Origin: Akkermansia muciniphila
GTDB taxonomy: Bacteria; Verrucomicrobiota; Verrucomicrobiia; Verrucomicrobiales; Akkermansiaceae
Assembly: GCF_018709685.1 (NCBI RefSeq)
Contig: NZ_JABDHQ010000008.1
Location: 1-64,000 of the forward strand
Direction: 5' to 3'
Length of the DNA stretch: 64,000 nucleotides
This document shows, piece by piece, positions 34,911-44,037 of this stretch. Under the pieces are notes generated by a model. The model searched no databases. It was not told where the DNA came from and worked only from the letters and a program-made list of their open reading frames with translations. The position numbers and the translations under genes were made by a program. How positions within the stretch are numbered: position 1 is the stretch's first letter; every line of letters begins with the position of its first letter.

Positions 34911-36125
34911 ATGAACGCGTCCGCCGCCCTTGACTGGCTTTTTTCCACTCAATTCTTCGGGATCAAGCTGGGGCTTGAGAATACGGAAAAGCTGCTGGCG
35001 GCAGCCGGGGCGGACCGCCCGGACGCCACGGTGGTGCACGTAGCCGGTACCAACGGCAAAGGCTCCACCTGCGCCATGATTGAGGCGCTGGCCAGGGCGC
35101 AGGGCTACGTAACCGGCCTGTTCACGTCCCCCCATCTGGTGGAGTTTTCCGAACGCATCCGCGTGAACGGGCAGATGATTTCCCCGGAGGCGCTGGCGGA
35201 GGAAATCACCTTCCTGAAACAACTGGCGGAAACCTGGGAACAGCCGCCCACCTTCTTTGAACTGGCGCTTGCCGTTGCCCTGCGCCACTTCCGCAAAAGC
35301 GGCGTGAACTTCATCATTCTGGAAACGGGCCTGGGCGGCAGGCTGGACGCCACCAATGCCGTTCCCAAGGACATCGCCGTGCTGGCCCCCATCGGGCTGG
35401 ACCACCAGCAGTACCTGGGGGACACGCTGGCGCAGATTGCCGCGGAGAAGGCGGCCATCATCGCCCCGGGCAAGCCGGCCGTCACCGCTGTCCAGCACCC
35501 GGAAGCCATGGCCGTCATTGAACAGGCGGCGCGGGACTGCCATTCCCCCCTCACGGTCGCCCGCATGACCCGGGAAACGCCGCAGCCTTCCCTGCCCGGA
35601 GCCCATCAGCGGGAAAACGCCGCCCTGGCGCTGGAAACCATGAAGCAGCTCCATGCCCTCCCCTCCCCGGCGGTTGCCGGCGCAGCCCTGGCCAATGTGC
35701 AGTGGCCCGGACGGTTTGAACGCCTGGCCTGCCCTGCCCTTGTGCTGGACGGGGCCCATAATGAACATGCCGCGCGCGTGCTGGCGGCCACCTGGCGGGA
35801 AGAATTCCCCGGGCGGAAGGCGGCGCTGGTTTTTGCCGCCTCCGCAGACAAGCACATCCGGGACATGATTCCCGTTTTGCGGGAGATTGCCGGAGAATGG
35901 CACCTGGTGCCCTGCTCCTCCCCCCGCATCATGCCGCCGGAAGAACTGTCCGCCCTGCTGGCTGAGCTGGAAACGGGGCCCGTATTCATCCATTCCTCCC
36001 TTCCGGAGGGTCTGCATGCGGCCCTGGCCTCCCCCCTGCCGGCCCTAGCGGCAGGCTCCCTGTTCCTGCTGGGGGATTTGAAAGCGCTGCTCCTCCATGC
36101 GGAAAAACGCAGCACCGTCCAATAA
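34911..36125 (+). CDS. folC: Bifunctional folylpolyglutamate/dihydrofolate synthase
   Basis: A 404-residue Mur-ligase-family enzyme that adds glutamate to dihydropteroate or folates. The P-loop VAGTNGKGST is at about 46-53, followed by GLFTSPHLVEFSERIRVNG and the metal-binding ETGLGGRLDATN. Full length and Mur-ligase C-terminal domain (LVLDGAHNEHAARV) are present. It follows ffs and precedes the U32 gene by 18 bp. Confidence 0.96.
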   Translation: MNASAALDWLFSTQFFGIKLGLENTEKLLAAAGADRPDATVVHVAGTNGKGSTCAMIEALARAQGYVTGLFTSPHLVEFSERIRVNGQMISPEALAEEITFLKQLAETWEQPPTFFELALAVALRHFRKSGVNFIILETGLGGRLDATNAVPKDIAVLAPIGLDHQQYLGDTLAQIAAEKAAIIAPGKPAVTAVQHPEAMAVIEQAARDCHSPLTVARMTRETPQPSLPGAHQRENAALALETMKQLHALPSPAVAGAALANVQWPGRFERLACPALVLDGAHNEHAARVLAATWREEFPGRKAALVFAASADKHIRDMIPVLREIAGEWHLVPCSSPRIMPPEELSALLAELETGPVFIHSSLPEGLHAALASPLPALAAGSLFLLGDLKALLLHAEKRSTVQ

Positions 36126-36143
36126 CCTTTTTTCTTTCTTCCC

Positions 36144-38657
36144 GTGACTCCTGACGACGATACCACCCTTTCCTCCCTCCGGCCCGGAGACCTGCGCCCG
36201 GAATTGCTCTCCCCCGCCGGGGACATGGAGTGCGCCCGCGCCGCCGTAGCCAATGGCGCAGACGCCATTTATTTTGGCCTGGACCGCTTTAACGCGCGCT
36301 TGCGCGCAGACAATTTCACGCTGGATTCCCTGCCGGAGCTGATGCGCTTCCTCCACGCTCACGGCGTGAAGGGGTACGTGACGATGAATACGCTTATTTT
36401 CACCTCGGAGCTGGAGGACGCCTTGGACTACCTGGGCCATCTCAACGCCGCCGGCGTGAACGGCGTCATTGTGCAGGATGTCGGGCTGGCACGCTGCCTG
36501 ACGGAATGGGGCAGGCAGGATTCCGCCATGAAGCTGGAGCTGCACGCCTCCACCCAGATGACGCTCACCTCCCCCGCCGGGCTGGAATTCGCCTCCGGTT
36601 TTCTGGACCTGAAGCAGGCCGTGCTGGCTCGGGAATTGAGCCTGAAGGAGATCGGGGAATGCGCGCGCCATACGGACATCCCTCTTGAGGTGTTCGTGCA
36701 CGGCGCGCTCTGCGTGGCCTATTCCGGCCAGTGCCTCACGTCGGAAAGCCTGGGCCAGCGCAGCGCCAACCGGGGGGAATGCGCGCAAGCCTGCCGCCTG
36801 CCGTACGCCCTGGTTGTGGACGGCAAACAGGTTCCCCTGGGGGAAAGGCGCTACCTGCTCAGCCCGCAGGACCTGTGCGCCATTGACCGCATCCCTGACC
36901 TGGTCCGCCTGGGCGTGAAGAGCTACAAGATAGAGGGACGCCTGAAAAGCCCGGAATATGTCGCCGCGGTGACGGCGGCCTACAGGAAGGCCCTGGACGC
37001 CGCCTGCGCCGGATTGCCCGTGGACGGCATGGTTACCGCACGGGACCGCTATGCACTGGAAATGGTATTTTCACGCGGCTTTTCCACAGGCTGGCTGGAC
37101 GGCACGGACCACCCGCGCCTAACCCACGGACGCCACGGCAAGAAGCGCGGCGCTTATGCGGGCGTCATTACGGACAGCGGCCATGGCTGGCTGGACATCA
37201 GGCCGGAAGGGGAGGTGCCCCTCGCGCCCGGGGACGGCTTCGTCATCGACGCCGGGGAGGACCGGAATGAAGAACAGGGGGGCCGCATCTGGAAGGTGCA
37301 GAGAAACCGCCTTTTCTTCCACGGAAAAGCTTCCCGCATTGACTGGAACCGGGTGAAACCGGGGCAGAAGCTCTGGAAAACGGATGACCCGGCCCTGAAT
37401 GCGGAGCTGAAAAAGATGCGGGAACACCTGCCGGAAGCGGCCACCCCCCTTCACTTGACCTGCACGGGGCGCGCCGGGGAATCCCTTACGGTTTCATGCC
37501 CGGAATACGGGTGTTCCGTGCAATCCGCCCAGCCGCTTCAAACGGCGGAGAAACGCCCGCTGACTCCTGAAACGCTGGAACAGCAGCTCGGCAGGCTGGG
37601 GGGAACGGGATTCCGCCTGGCCACCTGTGAATGCCGCCTGCCGGAAGGGCTGATGCTCCCGCTGAGCGTTCTCAACCAGACGCGCCGCGCCCTGGTGGAA
37701 CGGATTCAGGCAGTCCGGCAGGAGAGGGAAACATCCGCTCCCCCTTCCCGCCTTCCGGCGCCGTTCGTCCTTCCCGCGCTCCCGGCGGGAACTGCCGCTC
37801 CGGATACGCCCCCGCGCCTGTCCGTGCTGTGCCGCAGGGTGGAACAGATACCCGCCGCGCTGGATTCCGGCGCGGACGCCGTGTACCTGGACTTTGAAGA
37901 CCTCCGGGACTACGCGGCAGGAGTGGAAGCCGTGCGGAAGAATGAGAAAGGCTCTCCCGTTTTCCTGGCGACGCCCCGCATCCAGAAACCGTCGGAAACA
38001 GGCTATTTCAAGCTCATGGAACGGGCGGAGCCGGACGGCATCCTCATCCGCAACCTGGGCGCGGCCCAGTACTTCCGCCATTCCGCCCTGCGCCGCATCG
38101 GAGACTTTTCCCTGAACGTGGCCAATCCTTGCAGCGCGGCCATCCTGAAGGAACAGGGTAATTTGGAATTCCTCACCATCTCCTATGATCTGAACGCCGG
38201 GCAGGTGGAGGACCTGCTCCGCAGCGCCCCGCCGGAATGGTTTGAACTGACCCTGCACCAGCACATGCCCATGTTCCACATGGAGCATTGCGTCTTCTGC
38301 ACCTTCCTTTCCGGCGGCACCAGTTACAAGAATTGCGGGCGCCCCTGCGAGCAATACCGGGTGCAGCTGCGGGACCGCGTGGGTCAGCTTCATCCTCTGC
38401 TGGCGGACGCAGGCTGCCGCAATACGCTGTTCAACGGACGCGCCCAGACGGGAGCCGGCTTTTTCCGGGACTTCCGCCGCCAGGGCCTTTTCCGCTTCCG
38501 CGTGGAACTGCTGGATGATTCACCGGAGAAGGCACGCCTGCTGGTGTCCCGCTACCGGGGGCTTCTGGACGGCGCCTGCACGGCTGCGCGGCTCATCCGG
38601 GAACTGGATGTTGCGGAACAGCTGGGTACTACGGAAGGAACGCTCCGGCCCAGATGA
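36144..38657 (+). CDS. U32-family peptidase, RlhA type with C-terminal extension
   Basis: An 837-residue protein starting at GTG 36144. The N-terminal TIM-barrel part has ELLSPAGDMECARAAVANGAD and the U32 signature GQRSANRGECAQACRLPYAL with the cysteines proposed to bind an iron-sulfur cluster, plus a second set (HCVFCTFLSGGTSYKNCGRPCE). Relatives such as E. coli RlhA hydroxylate C2501 of 23S rRNA; others modify tRNA. The length suggests the DUF3656 domain and a repeated barrel. A tight gap to folC implies co-transcription. Confidence 0.9.
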   Translation: MTPDDDTTLSSLRPGDLRPELLSPAGDMECARAAVANGADAIYFGLDRFNARLRADNFTLDSLPELMRFLHAHGVKGYVTMNTLIFTSELEDALDYLGHLNAAGVNGVIVQDVGLARCLTEWGRQDSAMKLELHASTQMTLTSPAGLEFASGFLDLKQAVLARELSLKEIGECARHTDIPLEVFVHGALCVAYSGQCLTSESLGQRSANRGECAQACRLPYALVVDGKQVPLGERRYLLSPQDLCAIDRIPDLVRLGVKSYKIEGRLKSPEYVAAVTAAYRKALDAACAGLPVDGMVTARDRYALEMVFSRGFSTGWLDGTDHPRLTHGRHGKKRGAYAGVITDSGHGWLDIRPEGEVPLAPGDGFVIDAGEDRNEEQGGRIWKVQRNRLFFHGKASRIDWNRVKPGQKLWKTDDPALNAELKKMREHLPEAATPLHLTCTGRAGESLTVSCPEYGCSVQSAQPLQTAEKRPLTPETLEQQLGRLGGTGFRLATCECRLPEGLMLPLSVLNQTRRALVERIQAVRQERETSAPPSRLPAPFVLPALPAGTAAPDTPPRLSVLCRRVEQIPAALDSGADAVYLDFEDLRDYAAGVEAVRKNEKGSPVFLATPRIQKPSETGYFKLMERAEPDGILIRNLGAAQYFRHSALRRIGDFSLNVANPCSAAILKEQGNLEFLTISYDLNAGQVEDLLRSAPPEWFELTLHQHMPMFHMEHCVFCTFLSGGTSYKNCGRPCEQYRVQLRDRVGQLHPLLADAGCRNTLFNGRAQTGAGFFRDFRRQGLFRFRVELLDDSPEKARLLVSRYRGLLDGACTAARLIRELDVAEQLGTTEGTLRPR

Positions 38658-38681
38658 CGCAGGGGGGGCGCAAAGGAAAAA

Positions 38682-38705
38682 GCGGGTAAAGAATGCACTA
38701 CCCGC
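38682..38705 (+). other. 7 bp hairpin between U32 gene and rnr
   Basis: gcgggta and tacccgc pair perfectly around a 10 nt loop. No U-tract follows, so it may only slow read-through. Confidence 0.35.
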
Positions 38706-38782
38706 GCCTTGAAGCCGCGCAAAAACCGCATTATGATGGCTTCAATGGGAATGGAAGACCCCTTCCCCGGAATTTCCTCAAG

Positions 38783-41053
38783 ATGAATACTCCCCTGAAA
38801 GACCGCCTGATCCGCCACATGGAGGACAGACATTACGAACCCCAGAGCAAGTCTGAACTGGCACGCTCCCTGAATGTGGATTCACGGCAGAAACAGGACT
38901 TCCGCGCCCTGGTGGACCAGCTGGAAGAGGAAGGCAGGCTCGTGCGCCTGCAAAAAGGCAGGTACGCCCTGAAGCGGGAGCGCCGGGACCTGGTGCACGG
39001 CATGATCCGCATCCTGCGCTCCGGGAAGATTCTTTTTATCCCGAGGAAGGAAGACCCCGCCGCCGCGGCCATGGGCTGGGACCTGGAGGCCATTCCGGAA
39101 CTGGAACTGAAGCCCAACCACCTGGGGACCGCCCTGGACGGGGACCGGGTGGCCGCCCACGTGGAACGCAAGGCGTCCAAAGGACGCCGGAACGACCGCC
39201 GGGACCTCTTCTCCAGGCCGGACACGGGCATGAAAGCCCGCGTGGAGGAAGTGACGGAACGCGCCCGCTCACGCTGGCTGGGGGTTTTCCGCGCCGGAAA
39301 AAATAAATTGGGGCGCGTGCTGGGGGACGGCATCGGCTCCCCGGAATATATTGACCTGGTGGAAAAACCCGCCATGGAGGTGCTCCCGGGCCAACTGGTT
39401 TCCGTGGAGCCCGTGTCCCGCGGGGAGGAAAAGAAGGCCCCGCGCGGGAAAATCGTGGAGGTGCTGGGTTACCCGGACGATCCCCACGTGGACATGGAAT
39501 CCGTCATCAGGAAGTATGACCTGCCCGTGGAATTCCCCGCCGCCGTGCTCCGGGAACTGGAAAACCTGCCCAAAGACCCTTCCTCCGGAGAGCTTGCCCG
39601 CCGGGAGGACTGGACGGACCGCACCGTCATCACCATTGACCCCGCGAGCGCCAAGGACTTTGACGACGCCATTTCCATCAAGGCCACCCCGCAAGGCTGG
39701 ACGCTGGCCGTCCACATTGCGGACGTCTCCCACTTCGTGAAGCGCGGCAGCGCGCTGGATGAGGAAGCCCTGCGCCGCGGCAATTCCACCTACCTGCCGG
39801 ACCGCGTTCTTCCCATGCTGCCTCCGCGCCTTTCCGACGATTTGTGCAGCCTGCGTCCGGACGTCGTCCGCCTGACGAAGGTGTGCGAAATGAAGTTTGA
39901 CAAAAAGGGCAAGCTGCTCGGCGCCCGCTTTGCGGACGCCTTTATCCGCAGCAAGGCGCGCCTGACCTACCAGGAAGCCTTCACCATGATGAAGGGGCAT
40001 GACAAGGGGGAAATTCCCTCCATGGTCCGGGAGGCCTGGAAGCTCGCCTCCATCCTGCGCCGCAACCGCTATGCCAAGGGAGCCCTGGACCTGGACTTTC
40101 CGGAAGTGCGCGCCGTCATGGACAAGGACGGCCGCGTGACGGACATTATCACGGAAGAGTATGACGAGAGCCACCAGCTTATTGAAGAATGCATGCTGGC
40201 GGCCAATGGAGCCGTGGCCCTGACGCTGAAGAACAAGAACCGCCCCACCATCTACCGCGTCCATGAAGAGCCGGACTCCGCCAAACTGTTCGAGTTCGGC
40301 CAGCTATGCAAACTTTACGGGCATCCCGTCCACGACATCAGCCAGCGGCAGTACCTGAATGAACTGATGAAGTCCATCAAGGGTTCCCCGGATGAACAGC
40401 TCCTCAAGCTGGCTCTGCTGAAAAGCCTGATGCGCGCCAGGTACGACACGGAACCCCTGGGCCATTACGGCCTGGCCACCCCCAATTACTGCCATTTCAC
40501 CAGCCCTATCCGCCGTTACGCGGACCTGGTGGTGCACCGTTCCCTGGACCCCCTGCTGGCCAATCCCCCCAAGGGAGCCAAAGGCCCCGGCAGCGTGAGC
40601 AGGCTGGAAGAGGATGCGGAGCATATTTCAGAAACGGAGCGCACCTCCGCCAGCGCGGAAAAGGACGCCAACCGCATGAAGCTCTTTGAATGGCTGGAAG
40701 GCCAGTGCTTCGCGGACCATCCGGAGGTGCACGAGGCGCTGATTACGGAAACGCGCCACTTCGGCGTGATGCTGGAAATCCCCCGCCTCCAGGTCAAGGG
40801 ACTGATCAAGCCCGACCAGCTTCCCGGCGGCCGCTGGGTGTATGAGGCCTTTGCCAACCGCTGGAAGAACGATCACGGCTCCGTGCTGTGCGCGGGGCTG
40901 CGCATTCCCGTCATCCCCGTGAAGGTGGACCGTGACCAGCAATGGGCGGATTTCACCATTGCCTCCCGGGAGAAACGCGGAGAGCCGGAAAAAACGGCCG
41001 CAACCGGAAAAAGGGGGAAACGCTCCAACGGGCGCAGGCGCCGCGCCCGCTAG
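38783..41053 (+). CDS. rnr: Ribonuclease R
   Basis: A 756-residue 3'-5' exoribonuclease starting at ATG 38783 (MNTPLKDRLIRHMEDRHYEP). It has an N-terminal winged-helix/cold-shock part, the RNB catalytic core with DPASAKDFDDAISI, GNSTYLPDRVLPMLPP and YCHFTSPIRRYADLVVHR, a C-terminal S1 domain (HFGVMLEIPRLQVKGLI) and a basic tail rich in Arg/Lys. It degrades structured RNA in quality control. A hairpin with a U-tract ends it. Confidence 0.95.
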   Translation: MNTPLKDRLIRHMEDRHYEPQSKSELARSLNVDSRQKQDFRALVDQLEEEGRLVRLQKGRYALKRERRDLVHGMIRILRSGKILFIPRKEDPAAAAMGWDLEAIPELELKPNHLGTALDGDRVAAHVERKASKGRRNDRRDLFSRPDTGMKARVEEVTERARSRWLGVFRAGKNKLGRVLGDGIGSPEYIDLVEKPAMEVLPGQLVSVEPVSRGEEKKAPRGKIVEVLGYPDDPHVDMESVIRKYDLPVEFPAAVLRELENLPKDPSSGELARREDWTDRTVITIDPASAKDFDDAISIKATPQGWTLAVHIADVSHFVKRGSALDEEALRRGNSTYLPDRVLPMLPPRLSDDLCSLRPDVVRLTKVCEMKFDKKGKLLGARFADAFIRSKARLTYQEAFTMMKGHDKGEIPSMVREAWKLASILRRNRYAKGALDLDFPEVRAVMDKDGRVTDIITEEYDESHQLIEECMLAANGAVALTLKNKNRPTIYRVHEEPDSAKLFEFGQLCKLYGHPVHDISQRQYLNELMKSIKGSPDEQLLKLALLKSLMRARYDTEPLGHYGLATPNYCHFTSPIRRYADLVVHRSLDPLLANPPKGAKGPGSVSRLEEDAEHISETERTSASAEKDANRMKLFEWLEGQCFADHPEVHEALITETRHFGVMLEIPRLQVKGLIKPDQLPGGRWVYEAFANRWKNDHGSVLCAGLRIPVIPVKVDRDQQWADFTIASREKRGEPEKTAATGKRGKRSNGRRRRAR

Positions 41054-41116
41054 GCGCGCAGGGAGGGACGCCGCGGAAACGCGGCGGAACGGGCATTAAC
41101 CGCGGTTCTCCTTGCA

Positions 41117-41140
41117 GGAGAATCATCTCCGAACTTTTTT
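41117..41140 (+). terminator. Intrinsic terminator of rnr
   Basis: Stem ggaga/tctcc with loop atca (41117-41130) followed by gaac and tttttt (41135-41140). It lies 64 nt after the rnr stop. Confidence 0.55.
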
Positions 41141-41153
41141 ACTAAAAATTTTC

Positions 41154-41183
41154 TTGAAGTAAATTGCCCTTTTCGTGTATAGA
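41154..41183 (+). promoter_or_regulatory. Predicted promoter of the RNA unit
   Basis: TTGAAG (41154-41159), 18 bp spacer and TATAGA (41178-41183). The predicted start is near 41190, inside the region and well before the cupin gene. Confidence 0.5.
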
Positions 41184-41189
41184 CTGGTT

Positions 41190-41307
41190 GCTGTTTACTT
41201 GTGAAACCGACCCCACGCCTATGAAACCAGGACGTTGAACCCGTAAGTAAGCGCGATATGAATGCTGAATGCCAAGGTCCGCTCCCGGGTCCGGAGCGGG
41301 CCTTTTT
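41190..41307 (+). ncRNA. Candidate small RNA or regulatory leader (unidentified)
   Basis: From the predicted start to the terminator is about 118 nt. Visible pairing includes ttactt with aagtaa, and ggac (41230-41233) with gtcc (41277-41280), which would compete with the terminator stem. A direct repeat gaatgc occurs twice near 41260. It matches no RNA family I can name with confidence. It is either a stand-alone small RNA or an attenuator/riboswitch-like leader for the cupin gene 56 bp downstream. Confidence 0.4.
41276..41307 (+). terminator. Strong intrinsic terminator upstream of cupin gene
   Basis: ggtccgctcc and ggagcgggcc form a 10 bp stem (one G-U pair) with loop cgggtcc, followed by ttttt. 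It is the best intrinsic terminator in the window. Confidence 0.75.
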
Positions 41308-41362
41308 CCCGGAAGCCTGTCATGACGGAAACGGCAGGGGGAAATGAGGGTGTCCAACCTGC

Positions 41363-41701
41363 ATGACAGCCATCCAGCACATCCCCGAACGGGCGCCTTT
41401 TACTTACGCGGACCTGATTGAATACCGCGACGGACAAATCACCAGCCTGGCCCTGGTGCGCTCCAAAGGCGTCAACATGACCATTCTGGCCTTTGACGAC
41501 GAGCAGCTCCTCCCCACCCACCAGACGCCCGGCCCCGCCCTGGTGCAGGTACTGGACGGCACGGCCTTTTTTACCGTGGGCAATGATTCCATGAACGTGC
41601 CGCAGGGCCAGACCCTGATGATCCCCGCAGGCGTGCCCCATTCCGTGATCGCCCAGGGACGGTTCAAGATGCTGGTCACGTCCATCCTCCCGCTGGACTG
41701 A
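41363..41701 (+). CDS. Small cupin-domain protein
   Basis: A 112-residue single-domain cupin. The barrel motifs are partial: HQTPGPALVQVLDGTAFFTVG for motif 1 and IPAGVPHSVIAQG for motif 2, with one histidine in each, so a metal site is possible. Such proteins bind small ligands or act as isomerases or oxygen sensors. It follows a leader with a strong terminator, which implies conditional expression. Confidence 0.85.
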   Translation: MTAIQHIPERAPFTYADLIEYRDGQITSLALVRSKGVNMTILAFDDEQLLPTHQTPGPALVQVLDGTAFFTVGNDSMNVPQGQTLMIPAGVPHSVIAQGRFKMLVTSILPLD

Positions 41702-41702
41702 C

Positions 41703-41720
41703 CAGGAGGGCCCCCTCCTG
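41703..41720. terminator. Hairpin between convergent cupin and pbpC genes
   Basis: caggagg and cctcctg pair perfectly over 7 bp around gccc, directly after the cupin stop and directly before the pbpC stop. There is no long U-tract. Confidence 0.45.
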
Positions 41721-44021
41721 TTACAATTCCCTGACGGTAACGGTTGCGTGCTGTTCCAGATTCAGTTCCGGATGGCGCACGGTAATGACATGCGTCCCCG
41801 GTTCCAGCAGGGCGGAAGCCTCATCCCCATACTGCACGATAGCCAGGGTGGGGGAGGACCAGACGGCCCCGGCCGGAAGATTGGAGCGCAGTTTAAGGCG
41901 CCGTCCCTCTCCGGGCATTTCCGGGTCCAGAACCAGGCGTGAACCGTCCGCCGGAACCAGGATGCGCGGCGCCTCCCCGGACCAGGCAGCAGGAAGCAGG
42001 CAGTAAGCGTCCCCCGCCGTGCAGGAGGGACTGGTGAACCATTCCGTGTAACGGCTGTCCAGGCAGGCGCGGCCCGCCGCGTCATAATCCGCCGCCGCGG
42101 CCTCCTGCGGCATCGTTTCCGGTGAGGCCCATTCCTCCCGGGCATGGGCCTGCGGCACAGGCAGCGCGCCTTCCCGCCTGCCCGTGCGGGCGTCAATGCG
42201 GATGCGGACCATGCCGGGAACGGCGCAGGGGAAGGAGGGGGAAAGGTCCCGGTGCGCCAGCTTCATGACCCCGGCAAAAATGGGAGCGGCCCCGGCCATG
42301 CCCCCCACCTGCTTCATGGGGGAGGCGTCAAAGTTGCCTACCCACACGCCCACGGTGATTTCACGCGTAAAACCCACGCACCAATTGTCCCGGAAATCAG
42401 AGGAGGTGCCCGTCTTGCAGGCATACCGGAAAGGCAGGTCCATCACCTCCGCATCACTGAACGCAGGCAGCCGCGCTTCCCGGTCCGCCAGAATATCCGC
42501 CGTCAGGAAGCAGGCTTCCGCGGGGAGTACGGGCCGTTCCTGCTCAGGAGATCCCTGTTCCAGCTTCAGGGGCAGGAAGGTGCCTCCGCGGGCCAGGCAC
42601 GCATAAGCTCCCGTCAGCTCCCTCAACGTTACCTCCGCATTGCCGATGGCCAGCCCCAGGCCATAACGCGCGGCGTCACCCTGAATGCTCCGGATACCCA
42701 GATTTTCCAGCAGTTTCAGCAGCCGGGCCGGACCACCGAACGTCCCCAGCGCCCTCATGGCCGGAATGTTCTGGGAACAGGCCAGCGCCTGCCTGATGGA
42801 AATGGGGCCCATATAGTTCCTGTTGTAATTCTGCGGCGCTTCCAGCCCGTGCGCGCTCCGGTATGTGGTGGGCACATCCGGCAGCACCGTCCCAGGATAC
42901 GCCCCCAGGACAAACGCCTGGGCATACACGAAGGGCTTCAGGGCGGAGCCGGGGGAGCGCCGCAGCGCGGTGCCGTCCAGCAATCCCCCCGCCGGATGGT
43001 TCCTGTCAGCGGACCCTGCCAGGCAGAGGATATTCCCCGTGGCGTTCTCCACCACGACCACGGCGGCCTGCGTCACATGGTGGCCCTTCAGGCGCTCCAG
43101 CTCCCGCTTCACGATCTCCAGAGCGCCGCGCTGCAGAGAGGAATCCAGCGTGGTGCGCACCTCTCCCGTGCGGCCCGCATGCATCAGGGCGACCGTCACA
43201 TGGGGGGCCAGCGGCCGGCGGTCTTCTTCCGCCCCCGCGCTGAACAGGGGTTCCAGCAGGGCACGGTCCACCATGCCGGGGGCGGCCCAGCCCTCTTCCC
43301 TCATGCGCCGGAGAACCAGGTTCCGCCGCTGCAATGCACGTTCCGGATGCCGGAGGGGGTTCAGGAAGGAAGGCCCCTGCGGCAGCCCGGCCAGCAGCGC
43401 GCATTCCGCCAGGGACAGGCGCGACATCTCCCGGCCAAAGTAGAAACGCGCCGCCGCGGCGGGTCCCCGGCGCAGATTGCCGTAATCCAGGCGGTTGAAA
43501 TAGGACTCCAGAATAGCCTCCTTGCTCATGCTCATCTCCATGCGCCGGGCCTGGAAGAATTCCCTGGCCTTGGCGGGGAGGTTCCTGGGAGAGGGAGGAT
43601 TGGCATTCTTGGCGAGCTGCTGGGTGATGGTGGACGCTCCGGACACGACTTCCCCGCCCGCGGCATTCACAGCCACAGCGCGGGCCAGGGCCAGAAAGTC
43701 CGCCCCGCCATGGCTGAAAAAGCGTTTGTCCTCCGCCGCCAGCGTAGCCTTCAGCAACATGTCCGGCACCTCCCGCAGCCGGACGGGCTCCGTGTGGTAA
43801 TAATCCGGCCCCGGCAGCGTGGCGATCCTTGCGCCGTCCCTGTCCAGGACAAGGGCGCCCCGTTCTTCCGGATGAAGCAGCCCTTCCGGCAGGGGAACCA
43901 GCCAGGGGACCGCATACCATGCAAGCAGCCACGCCGCGGCCAGCCCTCCCGCAGCCCGGAGAAGGTTTTTCCGTTTCAAGAGCCCCTTGAAGAATGCCCT
44001 GGTCATGAATCTGCGCCGCAT
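41721..44021 (-). CDS. pbpC: Penicillin-binding protein 1C
   Basis: A 766-residue bifunctional peptidoglycan synthase. It has an N-terminal membrane anchor (LAAAWLLAWYAVPWLVP), the GT51 transglycosylase with AAEDKRFFSHGGADFLALAR and STITQQLAKN, then the transpeptidase with SPGSALKPF (SxxK serine) and YACKTGTSSDFRDNW (KTGT box), and the BiPBP C-terminal domain. It sits 16 bp downstream of the alpha-2-macroglobulin gene, as in many proteobacteria, where the pair repairs and guards the wall. Confidence 0.95.
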   Translation of the reverse strand: MRRRFMTRAFFKGLLKRKNLLRAAGGLAAAWLLAWYAVPWLVPLPEGLLHPEERGALVLDRDGARIATLPGPDYYHTEPVRLREVPDMLLKATLAAEDKRFFSHGGADFLALARAVAVNAAGGEVVSGASTITQQLAKNANPPSPRNLPAKAREFFQARRMEMSMSKEAILESYFNRLDYGNLRRGPAAAARFYFGREMSRLSLAECALLAGLPQGPSFLNPLRHPERALQRRNLVLRRMREEGWAAPGMVDRALLEPLFSAGAEEDRRPLAPHVTVALMHAGRTGEVRTTLDSSLQRGALEIVKRELERLKGHHVTQAAVVVVENATGNILCLAGSADRNHPAGGLLDGTALRRSPGSALKPFVYAQAFVLGAYPGTVLPDVPTTYRSAHGLEAPQNYNRNYMGPISIRQALACSQNIPAMRALGTFGGPARLLKLLENLGIRSIQGDAARYGLGLAIGNAEVTLRELTGAYACLARGGTFLPLKLEQGSPEQERPVLPAEACFLTADILADREARLPAFSDAEVMDLPFRYACKTGTSSDFRDNWCVGFTREITVGVWVGNFDASPMKQVGGMAGAAPIFAGVMKLAHRDLSPSFPCAVPGMVRIRIDARTGRREGALPVPQAHAREEWASPETMPQEAAAADYDAAGRACLDSRYTEWFTSPSCTAGDAYCLLPAAWSGEAPRILVPADGSRLVLDPEMPGEGRRLKLRSNLPAGAVWSSPTLAIVQYGDEASALLEPGTHVITVRHPELNLEQHATVTVREL

Positions 44022-44037
44022 CGGAAGAAAACCGTGG

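Larger units (their letters stand above)
41054..41362 (+). other. rnr-cupin intergenic region with a complete transcription unit
   Basis: This 309 bp region has no protein gene of note. It holds an rnr terminator (ggaga-atca-tctcc at 41117-41130 with six T at 41135-41140), then a promoter, a structured stretch and a second terminator ending near 41307. The cupin start follows at 41363. Confidence 0.6.

Noticed and set aside
41258-41347. 29-codon open frame over the terminator before the cupin gene
   Set aside because: It starts in the leader and runs through the terminator stem; no clear Shine-Dalgarno or conservation can be shown. Only a possible leader peptide.
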